Below, piece by piece: positions 57,075-64,000 of a stretch of DNA of 64,000 nt; within the stretch, counting starts at the first letter, position 1, and each line of letters starts with the position of its first letter. The notes beneath the pieces were generated by a model, which worked only from the letters and a program-made list of their open reading frames with translations, was not told the DNA's origin and ran no database searches. The translations under genes were made by a program, and so were the position numbers. Source of the stretch: Bernardetia sp963719525 (GTDB lineage: Bacteria > Bacteroidota > Bacteroidia > Cytophagales > Bernardetiaceae); assembly GCA_963719525.1 (NCBI GenBank), contig CAVRCG010000004.1, forward strand, positions 868,001-932,000, read 5' to 3'.

Positions 57075-57140
57075 TCTTGGAATTTCTTGGTAGGGAAAAT
57101 GGCTTGCCTTTTCCTAAATGTATGGATTTATAAACATATC

Positions 57141-57227
57141 TTGCCTTCTTTGATGTCTTATCAACGACCTCTAATAATCCTTGCCGTTGTTGGTGTCTCA
57201 CCAACAACTCAACGACTTCCAATAATC
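57141..57227. repeat. CAACAACGG-family repeats, locus 5 (two copies in tandem)
   Basis: Copy a is TTGCCTTCTTTGATGTC...CAACGACC (57141-57169). Copy b is TTGCCGTTGTTGGTGTC...CAACAAC with a perfect 10-bp stem GTTGTTGGTG/CACCAACAAC (57186-57208). Each is followed by a similar CAACGACYTCYAATAATC string. An apparent minus-strand ORF here is only the translation of the repeats. Confidence 0.6.
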
Positions 57228-57752
57228 AATTTATTTTTATTTTAGTCTTTAACTTTTTTTAATGTATGAAAAATAAATAAATTATTATTCGCTAATAACT
57301 ACTCTAAACAGAATAATATTTTGTCTAATTAATTTTAGCAGAATAATATTTTTCACTAAACAGGGGGTTGCATATCGATTTAGCTGTTATGATTTATTGT
57401 GATTTTGATTTTAATGGAAAAGTTAATTTAACATAACAAAAACTAAATTTAAAATTAAATACAATAGAATTAAAATTCTGTAAAATATAATTTTGATTTA
57501 TTGAATAATAAGTAGATATAATTTTGGGTTGCACGTTTTTTAGTTAAATAGTTTGTCTATCGAAAGCAGTATTTGAAGTGAAACCCATAGCGAAATACGC
57601 CGTTAGCATTTTAACACCGAACGAGAAACACGGACGGCACAAACAATAAACATTAACTAACTAACAAATATGTAATATTTATTTAAAAGTAATATTTTTT
57701 ATTTATTTTTATTTACTCTATTTTTCCAAACTACTCCAAATCTCAATTTATT
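57228..57752. other. Intergenic region with a GC-richer island
   Basis: No gene is supported over about 525 bp. Two GGGTTGCA strings (near 57364 and 57526) flank very AT-rich DNA. At about 57575-57645 a GC-richer stretch (GCGAAATACGCCGTTAGC, then AACACCGAACGAGAAACACG) stands out from its surroundings. It could be a remnant of an integron-type recombination site or another foreign fragment, but no complete attC structure was established. Confidence 0.35.
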
Positions 57753-58361
57753 ATGAACACACTTAATTTAATCAGCAAATCAGCTTTAGCTTTCGTTTTC
57801 GCTATTACTCTATCTTTTACTTCTATCACTACTTCTGCAACTCCTTTGGGCGAAGATGATATAATTGCCACCGTTGAGGCAGTACCAAATAGCATTAAAT
57901 TTCTTTTAAAATTTGAAAATGAAAAACAGGAAAATATAAAAGTCAAAATTTATAATTCAGATTTGAAACTTGTACATTCGGAATCGGTAGGCAAAAAAGT
58001 TCAAATTCAACGTATGTATAATATGAGTAAACTTGGCGAAGGAACTTATACAGTTTTGATAGAAGGAAAAACATACAATGAAAAGAGAACTGTTGTTTTG
58101 AAAAAGGCTTTAAAAAATGATTTTATAGCTGTTTTTTCTCCAGAAGCAACTAATGACAAAGTTTTTGCATCTGTAGAAAACAACAAAGGAACTGTAAAAC
58201 TAACGCTTACAAATTTGGAAGGACGTATTTTGTATGAAGAAACTATAAATGAAGAAAGCAAAGAACGAACACTAAATCTTACAGACTTAAAAAAAGGAAC
58301 CTATTTTTTACAAATTATTGGGCAAGACAAAACGAGTTACCAAACTTATTATATCAACTAA
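57753..58361 (+). CDS. Secreted protein with two T9SS-CTD-like beta-domains
   Basis: A 202-residue protein with a signal peptide (cleavage near TTSATP). Two similar beta-sandwich halves follow: the first with VKIYNSDLKLVHSES and LGEGTYTVLIEG, the second with LTNLEGRILYEETI and LKKGTYFLQIIGQDKTSYQ. The GTYxxxI pattern is that of type A sorting domains and of secreted proteins annotated DUF3244 in Bacteroidota. It lacks a large cargo domain, so it is either a free-standing CTD-like protein or a small secreted factor. Single gene with its own terminator. Confidence 0.75.
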   Translation: MNTLNLISKSALAFVFAITLSFTSITTSATPLGEDDIIATVEAVPNSIKFLLKFENEKQENIKVKIYNSDLKLVHSESVGKKVQIQRMYNMSKLGEGTYTVLIEGKTYNEKRTVVLKKALKNDFIAVFSPEATNDKVFASVENNKGTVKLTLTNLEGRILYEETINEESKERTLNLTDLKKGTYFLQIIGQDKTSYQTYYIN

Positions 58362-58392
58362 TTTAACTAACGATCTCTTCATGAAAACAAAC

Positions 58393-58419
58393 AGCAACTT
58401 CTTTGAGGTTGCTTTTTTT
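58393..58419 (+). terminator. Intrinsic terminator after the CTD-like gene
   Basis: AGCAACTTC pairs with GAGGTTGCT with one mismatch, followed by TTTTTT. Confidence 0.8.
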
Positions 58420-58425
58420 ATGTAG

Positions 58426-58586
58426 GTTAATCGCACCAAAAAACGAGGATTTTTGTAATTGTCAATGAATTTTAGCTGCGTAGCTGCGTAATGTTGATAT
58501 TTCTTATCTTCTTCAAAAACCAAATCACGACATTGCGCAGCTACGCAGCTTAAATCTCAAAAACGTCTAAATTAGATGCGATTAAC
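58426..58586. repeat. 161-bp imperfect palindrome (MITE-like)
   Basis: The outer ends are GTTAATCGCA (58426-58435) and TGCGATTAAC (58577-58586). The inner arms at 58474-58494 and 58530-58550 are 21-bp inverted repeats with one mismatch, built from doubled GCTGCGTA motifs. The loop is 35 nt. Noncoding, between two convergent gene ends. GC content of the arms is well above the local average. Confidence 0.65.
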
Positions 58587-58606
58587 TTATTTTTATGAAC
58601 AATTTT

Positions 58607-60253
58607 TTACATCTTTATTAGTTTTGAGTAATCAATTTTCGAATAATGACGTTTGTCTTTTGGTATATTTTTGATAAAAGTGAACTCTTCTATTTCTGAA
58701 AAATTATTTTTTAGTTTTTTGTAAATGACTTTCTCAGAATCATTGTTTTGAAACTTCTTTTTTAATTCTAAAACCAAAACAAGGTTTTTATTTTTCAAAA
58801 TAAGCGTTCCATTTTCTACTTCACTTATCGCAGTAAGAATATTTTCATAATAAAATGGAGAGTAAATCTGGTTATTTTTATAGATTAAAGAATTACATCT
58901 TCCTGTCAAAAACAAATTATTCTCGTTATCCAAGAAACCACTATCGCCTGTTCTGTGCCAGCAAATTCCATTGACAAAGATTTTATTTTTCAAAAGAACT
59001 TGTTTTGATTGTTCGATGTTTTCTGTATTGTTTTCATCAAAATAATACTGATCCAAAACGTGTAAGCCACTTACTATTATTTCTCCAATCTCGTTTTTAG
59101 ATTTAGTAATTTGATTTAATTCTTCTTCATCTTTGCAAAAAATAATATCAGTATCAGTTTTGATTAAGTCAAAATTTATATCAATGATTTTCACATTTGT
59201 TTTGTGATACGGTTTTCCTACAAAAAGTCCTTTTGAGTTATCATTTTCCTTTGTTTTTGCTTTAAATTCTGTTGTAGAAACTACACTAATTGGTTCTGCT
59301 TCTGTTGAGCCATAGACAATTTTGATTGTAGAATCCTTAAAAACACGTTCAAAATATTCTACATCAGACTTGAAAACAGGTGCGCCACCAACAAAAATTT
59401 CTTTTAATGAAGAAAAATCTGTTGTATTAATGTTACCTTTTCTAGTTTTTTTAGCTTGATTTTCAATGAAATTACCTAATGTTTTTACGAAAAAAGGAGA
59501 ACCAACAAGTCTATCAATTTTATAATTTTTGATTTGAGATAGAATTTTTTGAGGTTTTATTTTCTCAATTTTTTTAAAATCTGCAATCACAGAAGTACTT
59601 CCAATTCCCAAATTTAGAAGCAAAACGATAGGTAAAGTAGTGAGTTCGATTTTATAGTTTTTGCTGTCTTCAATTTGATTATTATTCAAGACATCAGAAA
59701 GTGCTAAAAATTGTTCATTCAAAAAATTATGTGTTCTCTTTGCAGCTTTCGGAACTCCTGTACTTCCTGTCGTGAAAGTTATTAAAGCTGTTAGAGAAGA
59801 ATTAGTAGAATAGAGACTATCAAATTTTTTATTCTTACTATTACCTTCAAATTTATCAAAATCTATTTTTACCTTCAAACGAATAGGAATTTTACGAATC
59901 TGCTTAGAAAATAGAAGCAGTAATTTTGACTTCCAAACACCAATAAAACCTTTACAATTAGCAATTTTAGCGCAATTTTCTAATTTTTTTCTATCCAAAA
60001 ATTGGTCTAAAAAAACGGCTGTTGCACCGATATAAAAAAGAGAAAGCACATTTACATACAAATCAACACTTATCGGAACAAAAACCAAAACTCTATCTCC
60101 TTCTTTTATGTTTATTTCGTGAAAGTAAAGAGATGTTGCTGTTACTCGTTTTTTTAATTCTTTAAAAGTTATGGACTGATTTTTATGAACAATAGCTATT
60201 CTATTGGGAAATTCTTTAGCAGAATTAAGAAAGTAATGACAAATATTTTCCAT
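58607..60253 (-). CDS. AMP-dependent synthetase/ligase, OleC-like
   Basis: A 548-residue member of the adenylate-forming superfamily. Core motif A3 is LITFTTGSTGVPKAAKRTH, A5 is VYGSTEAEPIS and A7 is RTGDSGFLDNENNLFLTGR. The combination TTGSTGVPKAA...RTH, LTTLPIVLLLNLGIGS and VGGAPVF resembles OleC-type beta-lactone synthetases more than fatty acyl-CoA ligases. The typical C-terminal catalytic Lys may be in DKRHYSKIDYSK. No oleA, oleB or oleD lies next to it. The substrate is unproven; a fatty-acyl or beta-hydroxy-acid substrate is likely. Very Lys/Asn-rich. Confidence 0.75.
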   Translation of the reverse strand: MENICHYFLNSAKEFPNRIAIVHKNQSITFKELKKRVTATSLYFHEINIKEGDRVLVFVPISVDLYVNVLSLFYIGATAVFLDQFLDRKKLENCAKIANCKGFIGVWKSKLLLLFSKQIRKIPIRLKVKIDFDKFEGNSKNKKFDSLYSTNSSLTALITFTTGSTGVPKAAKRTHNFLNEQFLALSDVLNNNQIEDSKNYKIELTTLPIVLLLNLGIGSTSVIADFKKIEKIKPQKILSQIKNYKIDRLVGSPFFVKTLGNFIENQAKKTRKGNINTTDFSSLKEIFVGGAPVFKSDVEYFERVFKDSTIKIVYGSTEAEPISVVSTTEFKAKTKENDNSKGLFVGKPYHKTNVKIIDINFDLIKTDTDIIFCKDEEELNQITKSKNEIGEIIVSGLHVLDQYYFDENNTENIEQSKQVLLKNKIFVNGICWHRTGDSGFLDNENNLFLTGRCNSLIYKNNQIYSPFYYENILTAISEVENGTLILKNKNLVLVLELKKKFQNNDSEKVIYKKLKNNFSEIEEFTFIKNIPKDKRHYSKIDYSKLIKM

Positions 60254-60323
60254 TTTTGTAATTCTATTTTTTTTCGCACCTTAAAAGGTTCGGTATATTT
60301 TATCATTCTAAATTACTCAAAAA

Positions 60324-60584
60324 ATGACAGTTTCCGTAGAAGTTAGTGTTTATCCACTTACAGAAAATTACAAACCAACCGTTAAAGCATTTATCAAACT
60401 ACTCTCCGAAAATGAAAACCTACAAATAAAAGTAAATGGAATTAGTACACAAATATTTGGGCAGCTAAATGAAGTTATGCCAAGCCTAGAAAAAGCCATT
60501 CAATCATGTTTCGAAACTCAAAAAGCGTCTGTCGTAATAAAGTTTCTAGGAACAGATTTAAGTGAATATGAATATAAAGGGTAG
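60324..60584 (+). CDS. YKOF-like thiamine-binding-type protein (MTH1187 family)
   Basis: An 86-residue protein, MTVSVEVSVYPLTENYKP at the start, KVNGISTQIFGQLNEVM in the middle, ferredoxin-like alpha/beta pattern throughout. This matches the MTH1187/YkoF-type family, in which characterised members bind thiamine or a pyrimidine moiety. It diverges from the AMP ligase with 70 bp between starts and has its own terminator. No thiamine transport genes or TPP riboswitch is nearby. Confidence 0.75.
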   Translation: MTVSVEVSVYPLTENYKPTVKAFIKLLSENENLQIKVNGISTQIFGQLNEVMPSLEKAIQSCFETQKASVVIKFLGTDLSEYEYKG

Positions 60585-60615
60585 GAATTAGGAAATGAAA
60601 ATGGGAAGCAGGAAA

Positions 60616-60654
60616 CAAAAAAGCCTTCACTTTTACAAGTGAAAGCTTTTTTTT
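60616..60654 (+). terminator. Intrinsic terminator after the YKOF-like gene
   Basis: AAAAAGCCTTCACTT pairs with AAGTGAAAGCTTTTT, small loop, followed by further T. Confidence 0.85.
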
Positions 60655-60670
60655 GAGAATAGCATTCTCT

Positions 60671-60700
60671 CGCCGTTGTTGGTGTCCCACCACCGACGTA
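60671..60700. repeat. CAACAACGG-family repeat, locus 6
   Basis: CGCCGTTGTTGGTG-TCC-CACCACCGAC: the same stem-loop as 57186-57208 with one altered stem position. It lies 7 bp before the minus-strand LRR gene's stop. Confidence 0.55.
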
Positions 60701-60706
60701 TAACTT

Positions 60707-61534
60707 TTAGAAAAATACCGTACAATCAGGCTGCTTTTTCTGCAACAAATTTGCTGTCGTTTCTGTAACCCTTGTGTTTTCACAATAGACGATAGATAGC
60801 ATACTTGCTTTACTAAGAGGAGTAAGGTCTGCTACTTCTGTTTTCGCAAAAACCACTTCTCTGAGCTTAAGGAGATTGGAAAGGGGACTAATACTTGAAA
60901 CTTTGGTTTCTGAAAAAGTAAGTTCACCCAAATTCTCAAGGTCTTTCAAAGGAGCAAGACTAGCTACCTTTGTGCGAGCCATATAAAGTACTTCCAATGA
61001 TTTGATATATTTTAAGGGAAAGATATTACTAACAGGAGTATTCGAAAAATCCAAAACTCTGAGTTTGCGCATTCCACTAAGAGGAGCAAGATTTGAAATC
61101 CGAGTATCATAACAATCCAGACGGCTAAGTCCTGTCATGGAACGCAAAGGCTCTAAATCACTTATGCCTGTTCCAGAACAATCTAATTCTTTGAGCCCTA
61201 CAATGTTCCTTAACGGGTCTAGAGAGTTAATACCAGAATTACCATCACACCAGAGAACTTTCAAATTTTTCAAACTTGCTAAAGGTTCTAATGTACTTAA
61301 TCCACTTTCTTTACAATCTAGTTTTTCAGCTGCATAAATTTTGCTTAACTCAGCAGTTGAGGGAGAAGCACTAATACCAAACTTGGTCATAAAAACATTT
61401 TTCCAGTTTTTGTCTAATGAGTTCCACCAACTTGTTGAAAGTTGTGCGTTTGCTTGTGTAGTCATGAAGAAATATAGACCACAAAAAATGCTTATACGAA
61501 ATAAAGAAAGCAATTTTTTCATAAATAATTTCAT
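60707..61534 (-). CDS. Secreted leucine-rich-repeat protein
   Basis: A 275-residue protein with a signal peptide (ends TTQANAQLS); a second ATG four codons in (61522) is equally possible as start. After a 45-residue N-cap come about eight LRRs of 22-23 residues with consensus LxPLxxMxxLxxLxxxxTxIS (SDLEPLRSMTGLSRLDCYDT, SNLAPLSGMRKLRVLDFSNT), the internalin/SDS22-like class. The C-terminal cap ends DCTVFF. It lacks a recognisable T9SS CTD or membrane anchor, so it may be periplasmic. Probable role: protein-protein binding. Confidence 0.85.
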   Translation of the reverse strand: MKLFMKKLLSLFRISIFCGLYFFMTTQANAQLSTSWWNSLDKNWKNVFMTKFGISASPSTAELSKIYAAEKLDCKESGLSTLEPLASLKNLKVLWCDGNSGINSLDPLRNIVGLKELDCSGTGISDLEPLRSMTGLSRLDCYDTRISNLAPLSGMRKLRVLDFSNTPVSNIFPLKYIKSLEVLYMARTKVASLAPLKDLENLGELTFSETKVSSISPLSNLLKLREVVFAKTEVADLTPLSKASMLSIVYCENTRVTETTANLLQKKQPDCTVFF

Positions 61535-61894
61535 TTTAAAATTCTTAAAAAGGAGTGAATAAAGTTGTTACATACAACTGAAATAAATTTGTAGCATAAA
61601 TAATAAGAATGAAAATGAAATTAAACTATCTAATAATTTATCTTTACCTATTGTCTAATCAAATTCAATTCTAAATTTCATATATTTCAAAATAGCATTC
61701 TATAAGGCTACTTATCAACTATATTCTTATTCTGCAATTATTATGCAAAAAGATATTTTTGAGAATATTACGTCTTAGAAAGTGAGGGTAATTGAAAAGG
61801 ATAGCCTAATTTCATCTATCTCTTTCTCTATTCTTTATTTGCTTTTTCATATTTTCCTCTCGTTAGTCGGTACTGAATTACATCCAATTAAAAT

Positions 61895-61917
61895 GAAACC
61901 CACGAATTTATTCGTGG
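61895..61917. repeat. CCCACGAA hairpin with outlying inverted copy
   Basis: CCACGAATTTATTCGTGG is a short palindrome. AAACCCACGAA is echoed by TTCGTGGGTTT near 62024-62034, so the 140 bp between are bounded by inverted repeats. It resembles a dispersed hairpin phrase I have seen in other bacterial genomes; identity is not established. Confidence 0.4.
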
Positions 61918-62148
61918 AAGCTACCACCACCTTCTTCATTTTTTTGTTTCTACTCTATTCTAAAATAAAAGGAGTAATTTTAATAAAACGGAAAAGTAGA
62001 TTCATGTAAAAAGTAGTGATTACTTTCGTGGGTTTGGTCTAAACTTCTCTAAACTTTGATGTTGCGTAACGTCAGAAAATAACTAACAATATGAGTAACA
62101 TTCTAGAATTGGAAATATTACTACCAAGTTTTATTCTGTGCAATCGTC

Positions 62149-62193
62149 TTTTTTCCATAAAATAGGATTTACAAACCTTATTTTATGAAAAAA
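62149..62193. repeat. 18-bp stem inverted repeat
   Basis: TTTTTTCCATAAAATAGG and CCTTATTTTATGAAAAAA pair with few mismatches over a 9-nt loop. The layout (TTTTCCATA, TAGG, then the complementary arm) resembles the inside of the MITE-like element at 41039-41174, but no TIRs were found. May also end the transcript convergent to the GNAT gene. Confidence 0.5.
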
Positions 62194-62270
62194 GCAAACT
62201 ATTATTTTGACAAAAACAAGTTCATATACGGAATTTGGAAAATGTTACTCCTACTGAACTAAACTCTAAA

Positions 62271-62714
62271 TTAATGAGGAATCAATGTTTTCTCTACTTT
62301 CATATGAGGAATTCCTATTTCTGTAAACTCTTTTCCCTGTTTTATATAGTTCATGCTTTCATAAAAACCCATAGCTGTCTGTCTTACGTGTGCTTCAATA
62401 AGTGCATACCCTTTTGACTGCGCAAAATTTTCAGCAAATTCAATTAATTCCTTTCCAATTCCTCTGCCTTGCCAATCTTCCGAAACTACTACTTGTCGCA
62501 TCTTGAGTTTGGTAGTTGATAAAGGGACAAACATAGCTGTACCAACTATATTATGGTTTTCGTCGTAGGCTGCAATGTGATAACTATTATTTTCTAATTC
62601 TAGCTCTTCAGCAGAAAAACGCATTCCTAAAGGTTGGCGCAAAACCAATTCTCTCAAATGAACAGTATCCCAGTAATCTTTTGTATTGTGTTCGATGACT
62701 CTAAATTCTAACAT
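62271..62714 (-). CDS. GNAT family N-acetyltransferase
   Basis: A 147-residue GNAT protein: N-terminal LELENNSYHIAAYDENHNIV, motif A RQVVVSEDWQGRGIGKELIE (QGRGIG acetyl-CoA loop), motif B AHVRQTAMGFYESMNYIKQG. Resembles ElaA-like acetyltransferases in size and in the VRLRELVLR-like start. Substrate unknown; no operon partner. Confidence 0.85.
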   Translation of the reverse strand: MLEFRVIEHNTKDYWDTVHLRELVLRQPLGMRFSAEELELENNSYHIAAYDENHNIVGTAMFVPLSTTKLKMRQVVVSEDWQGRGIGKELIEFAENFAQSKGYALIEAHVRQTAMGFYESMNYIKQGKEFTEIGIPHMKVEKTLIPH

Positions 62715-62848
62715 AAAAAGGTAAGTTTGTTTTATTATTTTGTATTCTATACTTTATAATTATTAGAAACAAGATAACATTTTTCTAACGTTATTTTGCA
62801 ACTGCATAATGGTAAAACTAATTATAAAACTAATTTTTCTGAAAATAG

Positions 62849-62881
62849 TTGCTATCTTTTTAGAGTAATTTAGTAGTTTTG
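62849..62881 (+). promoter_or_regulatory. Putative promoter for frr
   Basis: TTG at 62849-62851 and TAGTTTTG at 62874-62881, spacer 22 bp, 67 bp before the frr start. Confidence 0.45.
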
Positions 62882-62948
62882 GTATTTGATTTACTAAAAG
62901 TACAATCTGAATTAAAAATCATTCAACTTCATTTAAAAAACAGAAATT

Positions 62949-63506
62949 ATGCAAGAGGAAATCAATATGTATCTTGATGATGCAAAAGAACAAATGGAAA
63001 AAGCTGTTAAACATACTCTTTCGGAGTTTACCAAAATTCGTGCAGGTAAGCCAACTGCTTCTATGTTTGATGGTATTATGGTAGAGTATTATGGAGCAAA
63101 TACGCCACTTTCTCAAGTAGCCAATATTTCTATTCCAGACGTAAAAACAGTACTAATCAAGCCTTGGGAAAAAAGTATGGTAGCCGAAATTACTCGTGCC
63201 ATTCGTGATAGTAATTTAGGCTTTAATCCAATGGGAGAAGCTGATGCTGTGCGTATAAACATTCCTGCTCTTTCAGGAGAACGTCGTCAAGAACTCGTAA
63301 AACGTGCTAAAAATGAAGCTGAAGAGGGAAAAATAGGAATTCGTAATGCTCGCAAGAACACAAATAATTCTTTACGTGCCATCGATGGCGCACCTGAAGA
63401 TATGATAAAAGGGGCAGAAAATAAAGTTCAAACTCTAACAGATGATTATACTAAAAAAATTGATGAGCTTTTAGAAATAAAAGAAAAAGACATCACAACA
63501 GTTTAA
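62949..63506 (+). CDS. frr: Ribosome recycling factor
   Basis: 185 residues, the standard RRF length. Signatures are LSEFTKIRAGKPTASMFDGI, SIPDVKTVLIKPWEKSMV, LGFNPMGEADAVRINIPALS and RRQELVKRAKNEAEEGKIGI. It works with EF-G to split post-termination ribosomes. pyrH, its usual upstream neighbour in many bacteria, is absent here. Confidence 0.96.
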   Translation: MQEEINMYLDDAKEQMEKAVKHTLSEFTKIRAGKPTASMFDGIMVEYYGANTPLSQVANISIPDVKTVLIKPWEKSMVAEITRAIRDSNLGFNPMGEADAVRINIPALSGERRQELVKRAKNEAEEGKIGIRNARKNTNNSLRAIDGAPEDMIKGAENKVQTLTDDYTKKIDELLEIKEKDITTV

Positions 63507-63590
63507 TAAGTATGAAGTTTTAATTTTAGAATGAGATACAGAATTAAGAATCTATCTATTTTGTATCTCTTCCATGTAAAAGCTTGATCT

Positions 63591-63632
63591 AAAAGCCTTG
63601 TCTAAATTTATTAGATAAGGCTTTTCTATTTT
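63591..63632 (+). terminator. Intrinsic terminator after frr
   Basis: AAAAGCCTT-g-TCTAA pairs with TTAGA-t-AAGGCTTTT, followed by CTATTTTTG. Confidence 0.87.
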
Positions 63633-63787
63633 TGTTGCTTAATTTCTCTTTACCTACCATTTTGTTAAACATATTTTTTGATTAAACTAAAAATCATTTT
63701 ATCTTTAATCCTTCAAAAGTATTTCTAAAAACAGTATTTCCTCATTTTTATTTTCCATTTCCCATTTCATAATTCCCATTCCCCGCA

Positions 63788-64000
63788 ATGTACACCAACT
63801 ACGAAGTCAAAAACAGAATTGCTTTTATTACGCTCAATCGTCCAGAAAAACGAAATGCTTTTAGTGATGAATTGGTAGAAGAACTAAAAACTAACTTTTC
63901 GAAAGCAGAAAACGACCAAAATGTAAAAGTAATAGTTTTGAAAGCAGCAGGTAATGTTTTTTGTGCAGGTGCAGATTTGGGATATTTACAGACATTACAG
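63788..64000 (+). CDS. Enoyl-CoA hydratase/isomerase family protein, 5' part
   Basis: From ATG 63788, 71 codons run to the window edge with no stop. MYTNYEVKNRIAFITLNRPE, RNAFSDELVEEL and VIVLKAAGNVFCAGADLGYL are the crotonase-fold N-terminus, with the AGADL oxyanion-hole motif. It could be an enoyl-CoA hydratase or a methylglutaconyl-CoA hydratase; the catalytic Glu residues lie beyond the window. The gene is directly preceded by a run of CCATTTCCCATTT-type low-complexity repeat. Confidence 0.9.
   Translation, partial: MYTNYEVKNRIAFITLNRPEKRNAFSDELVEELKTNFSKAENDQNVKVIVLKAAGNVFCAGADLGYLQTLQ

Larger units (their letters stand above)
61535..62270. other. Intergenic region with hairpins and a doubtful small ORF
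   Basis: A GTG-started 75-codon frame at 61782-62009 encodes two hydrophobic stretches (FSILYLLFHIFLSLVG and TTFFIFLFLLYSKI), but it runs through a repeat hairpin and has no supporting context, so I do not call it a gene. Two hairpins lie here (61895-61917 and 62149-62193). Confidence 0.4.

Noticed and set aside
57028..57222. Minus-strand 64-codon ORF after rpsA
   Set aside because: It consists of the rpsA terminator and CAACAACGG-family repeats, so it is a translation artefact.
60200..60330. TPP riboswitch upstream of the YKOF-like gene
   Set aside because: The short divergent gap (70 bp) holds no CUGAGA or thi-box sequence.
61782..62009. GTG-started 75-codon ORF with two hydrophobic stretches
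   Set aside because: No promoter, no conserved motif, and it reads through the CCCACGAA hairpin. Left as intergenic; could be revisited if homologues are found.
1..64000. tRNA genes
   Set aside because: TTCGAA/GGTTCGA-like T-loop candidates were all inside coding genes or lacked a matching acceptor stem and CCA-proximal region.

Overview
The window comes from an AT-rich member of the Bacteroidota, most likely a gliding, marine-type Cytophagales (Bernardetia/Flexibacter litoralis-like). The evidence is type IX secretion parts (a PorT-like protein beside menG/ubiE, one type A and one type B C-terminal sorting domain), a Bacteroidota-style exosortase cluster, BatD, and -7 promoter boxes of the TAnnTTTG type in place of E. 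coli-like boxes. No tRNA, rRNA, CRISPR array, prophage or transposase gene was seen. The genus is an inference.

Layout. 1-10 kb: 5' part of an IcmF-type fused acyl-CoA mutase, tatA, gatA, a nonsense-disrupted PD-(D/E)XK-like gene, recJ, a ureohydrolase-like protein with altered metal-site motifs and a RelE-type toxin-antitoxin pair. 10-17 kb: a DEAD-box helicase split by a frameshift from its C-terminal RNA-binding domain, a TPR histidine kinase, gatC, an M20 amidohydrolase and a GNAT protein. 17-25 kb: a ~2,100-residue T9SS adhesin-like gene (two frameshifts), then a compact exosortase system: a 72-residue PID-CTERM-like cargo, an exosortase with Cys/Arg/His, and a frameshifted small membrane protein. 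25-38 kb: batD, queG, and a two-gene unit of a small secreted protein plus a 2,956-residue type-B-sorted protein with about ten internal modules. 38-47 kb: tandem DUF2061 protein, rhomboid protease, membrane/hypothetical proteins, AI-2E family transporter, and a 1,323-residue propeller/SpoIIE sensor. 47-57 kb: menG-porT, NlpC/P60 protein, a cysteine-less thioredoxin-fold protein, purE, FkbM methyltransferase, an acidic FFDE-repeat protein, DUF2911 protein and ribosomal protein S1. 57-64 kb: a secreted two-domain protein, an OleC-like AMP ligase, a YKOF-like thiamine-binding-type protein, an LRR protein, a GNAT protein, frr and the start of an enoyl-CoA hydratase.

Two themes stand out. First, cell-surface sorting: T9SS (PorT plus cargo) and an exosortase pathway lie in one window, the exosortase genes directly after a T9SS cargo gene. 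Second, the intergenic DNA is rich in structured repeats: two copies of a ~135-bp MITE-like element about 38.5 kb apart in opposite orientation, two other imperfect palindromes of 134-161 bp, a family of short CAACAACGG-core hairpins at six loci, and tandem or low-complexity repeats against gene ends. All four frameshifts are repaired by skipping one base, so sequencing or assembly error must be considered before calling them real pseudogenes.
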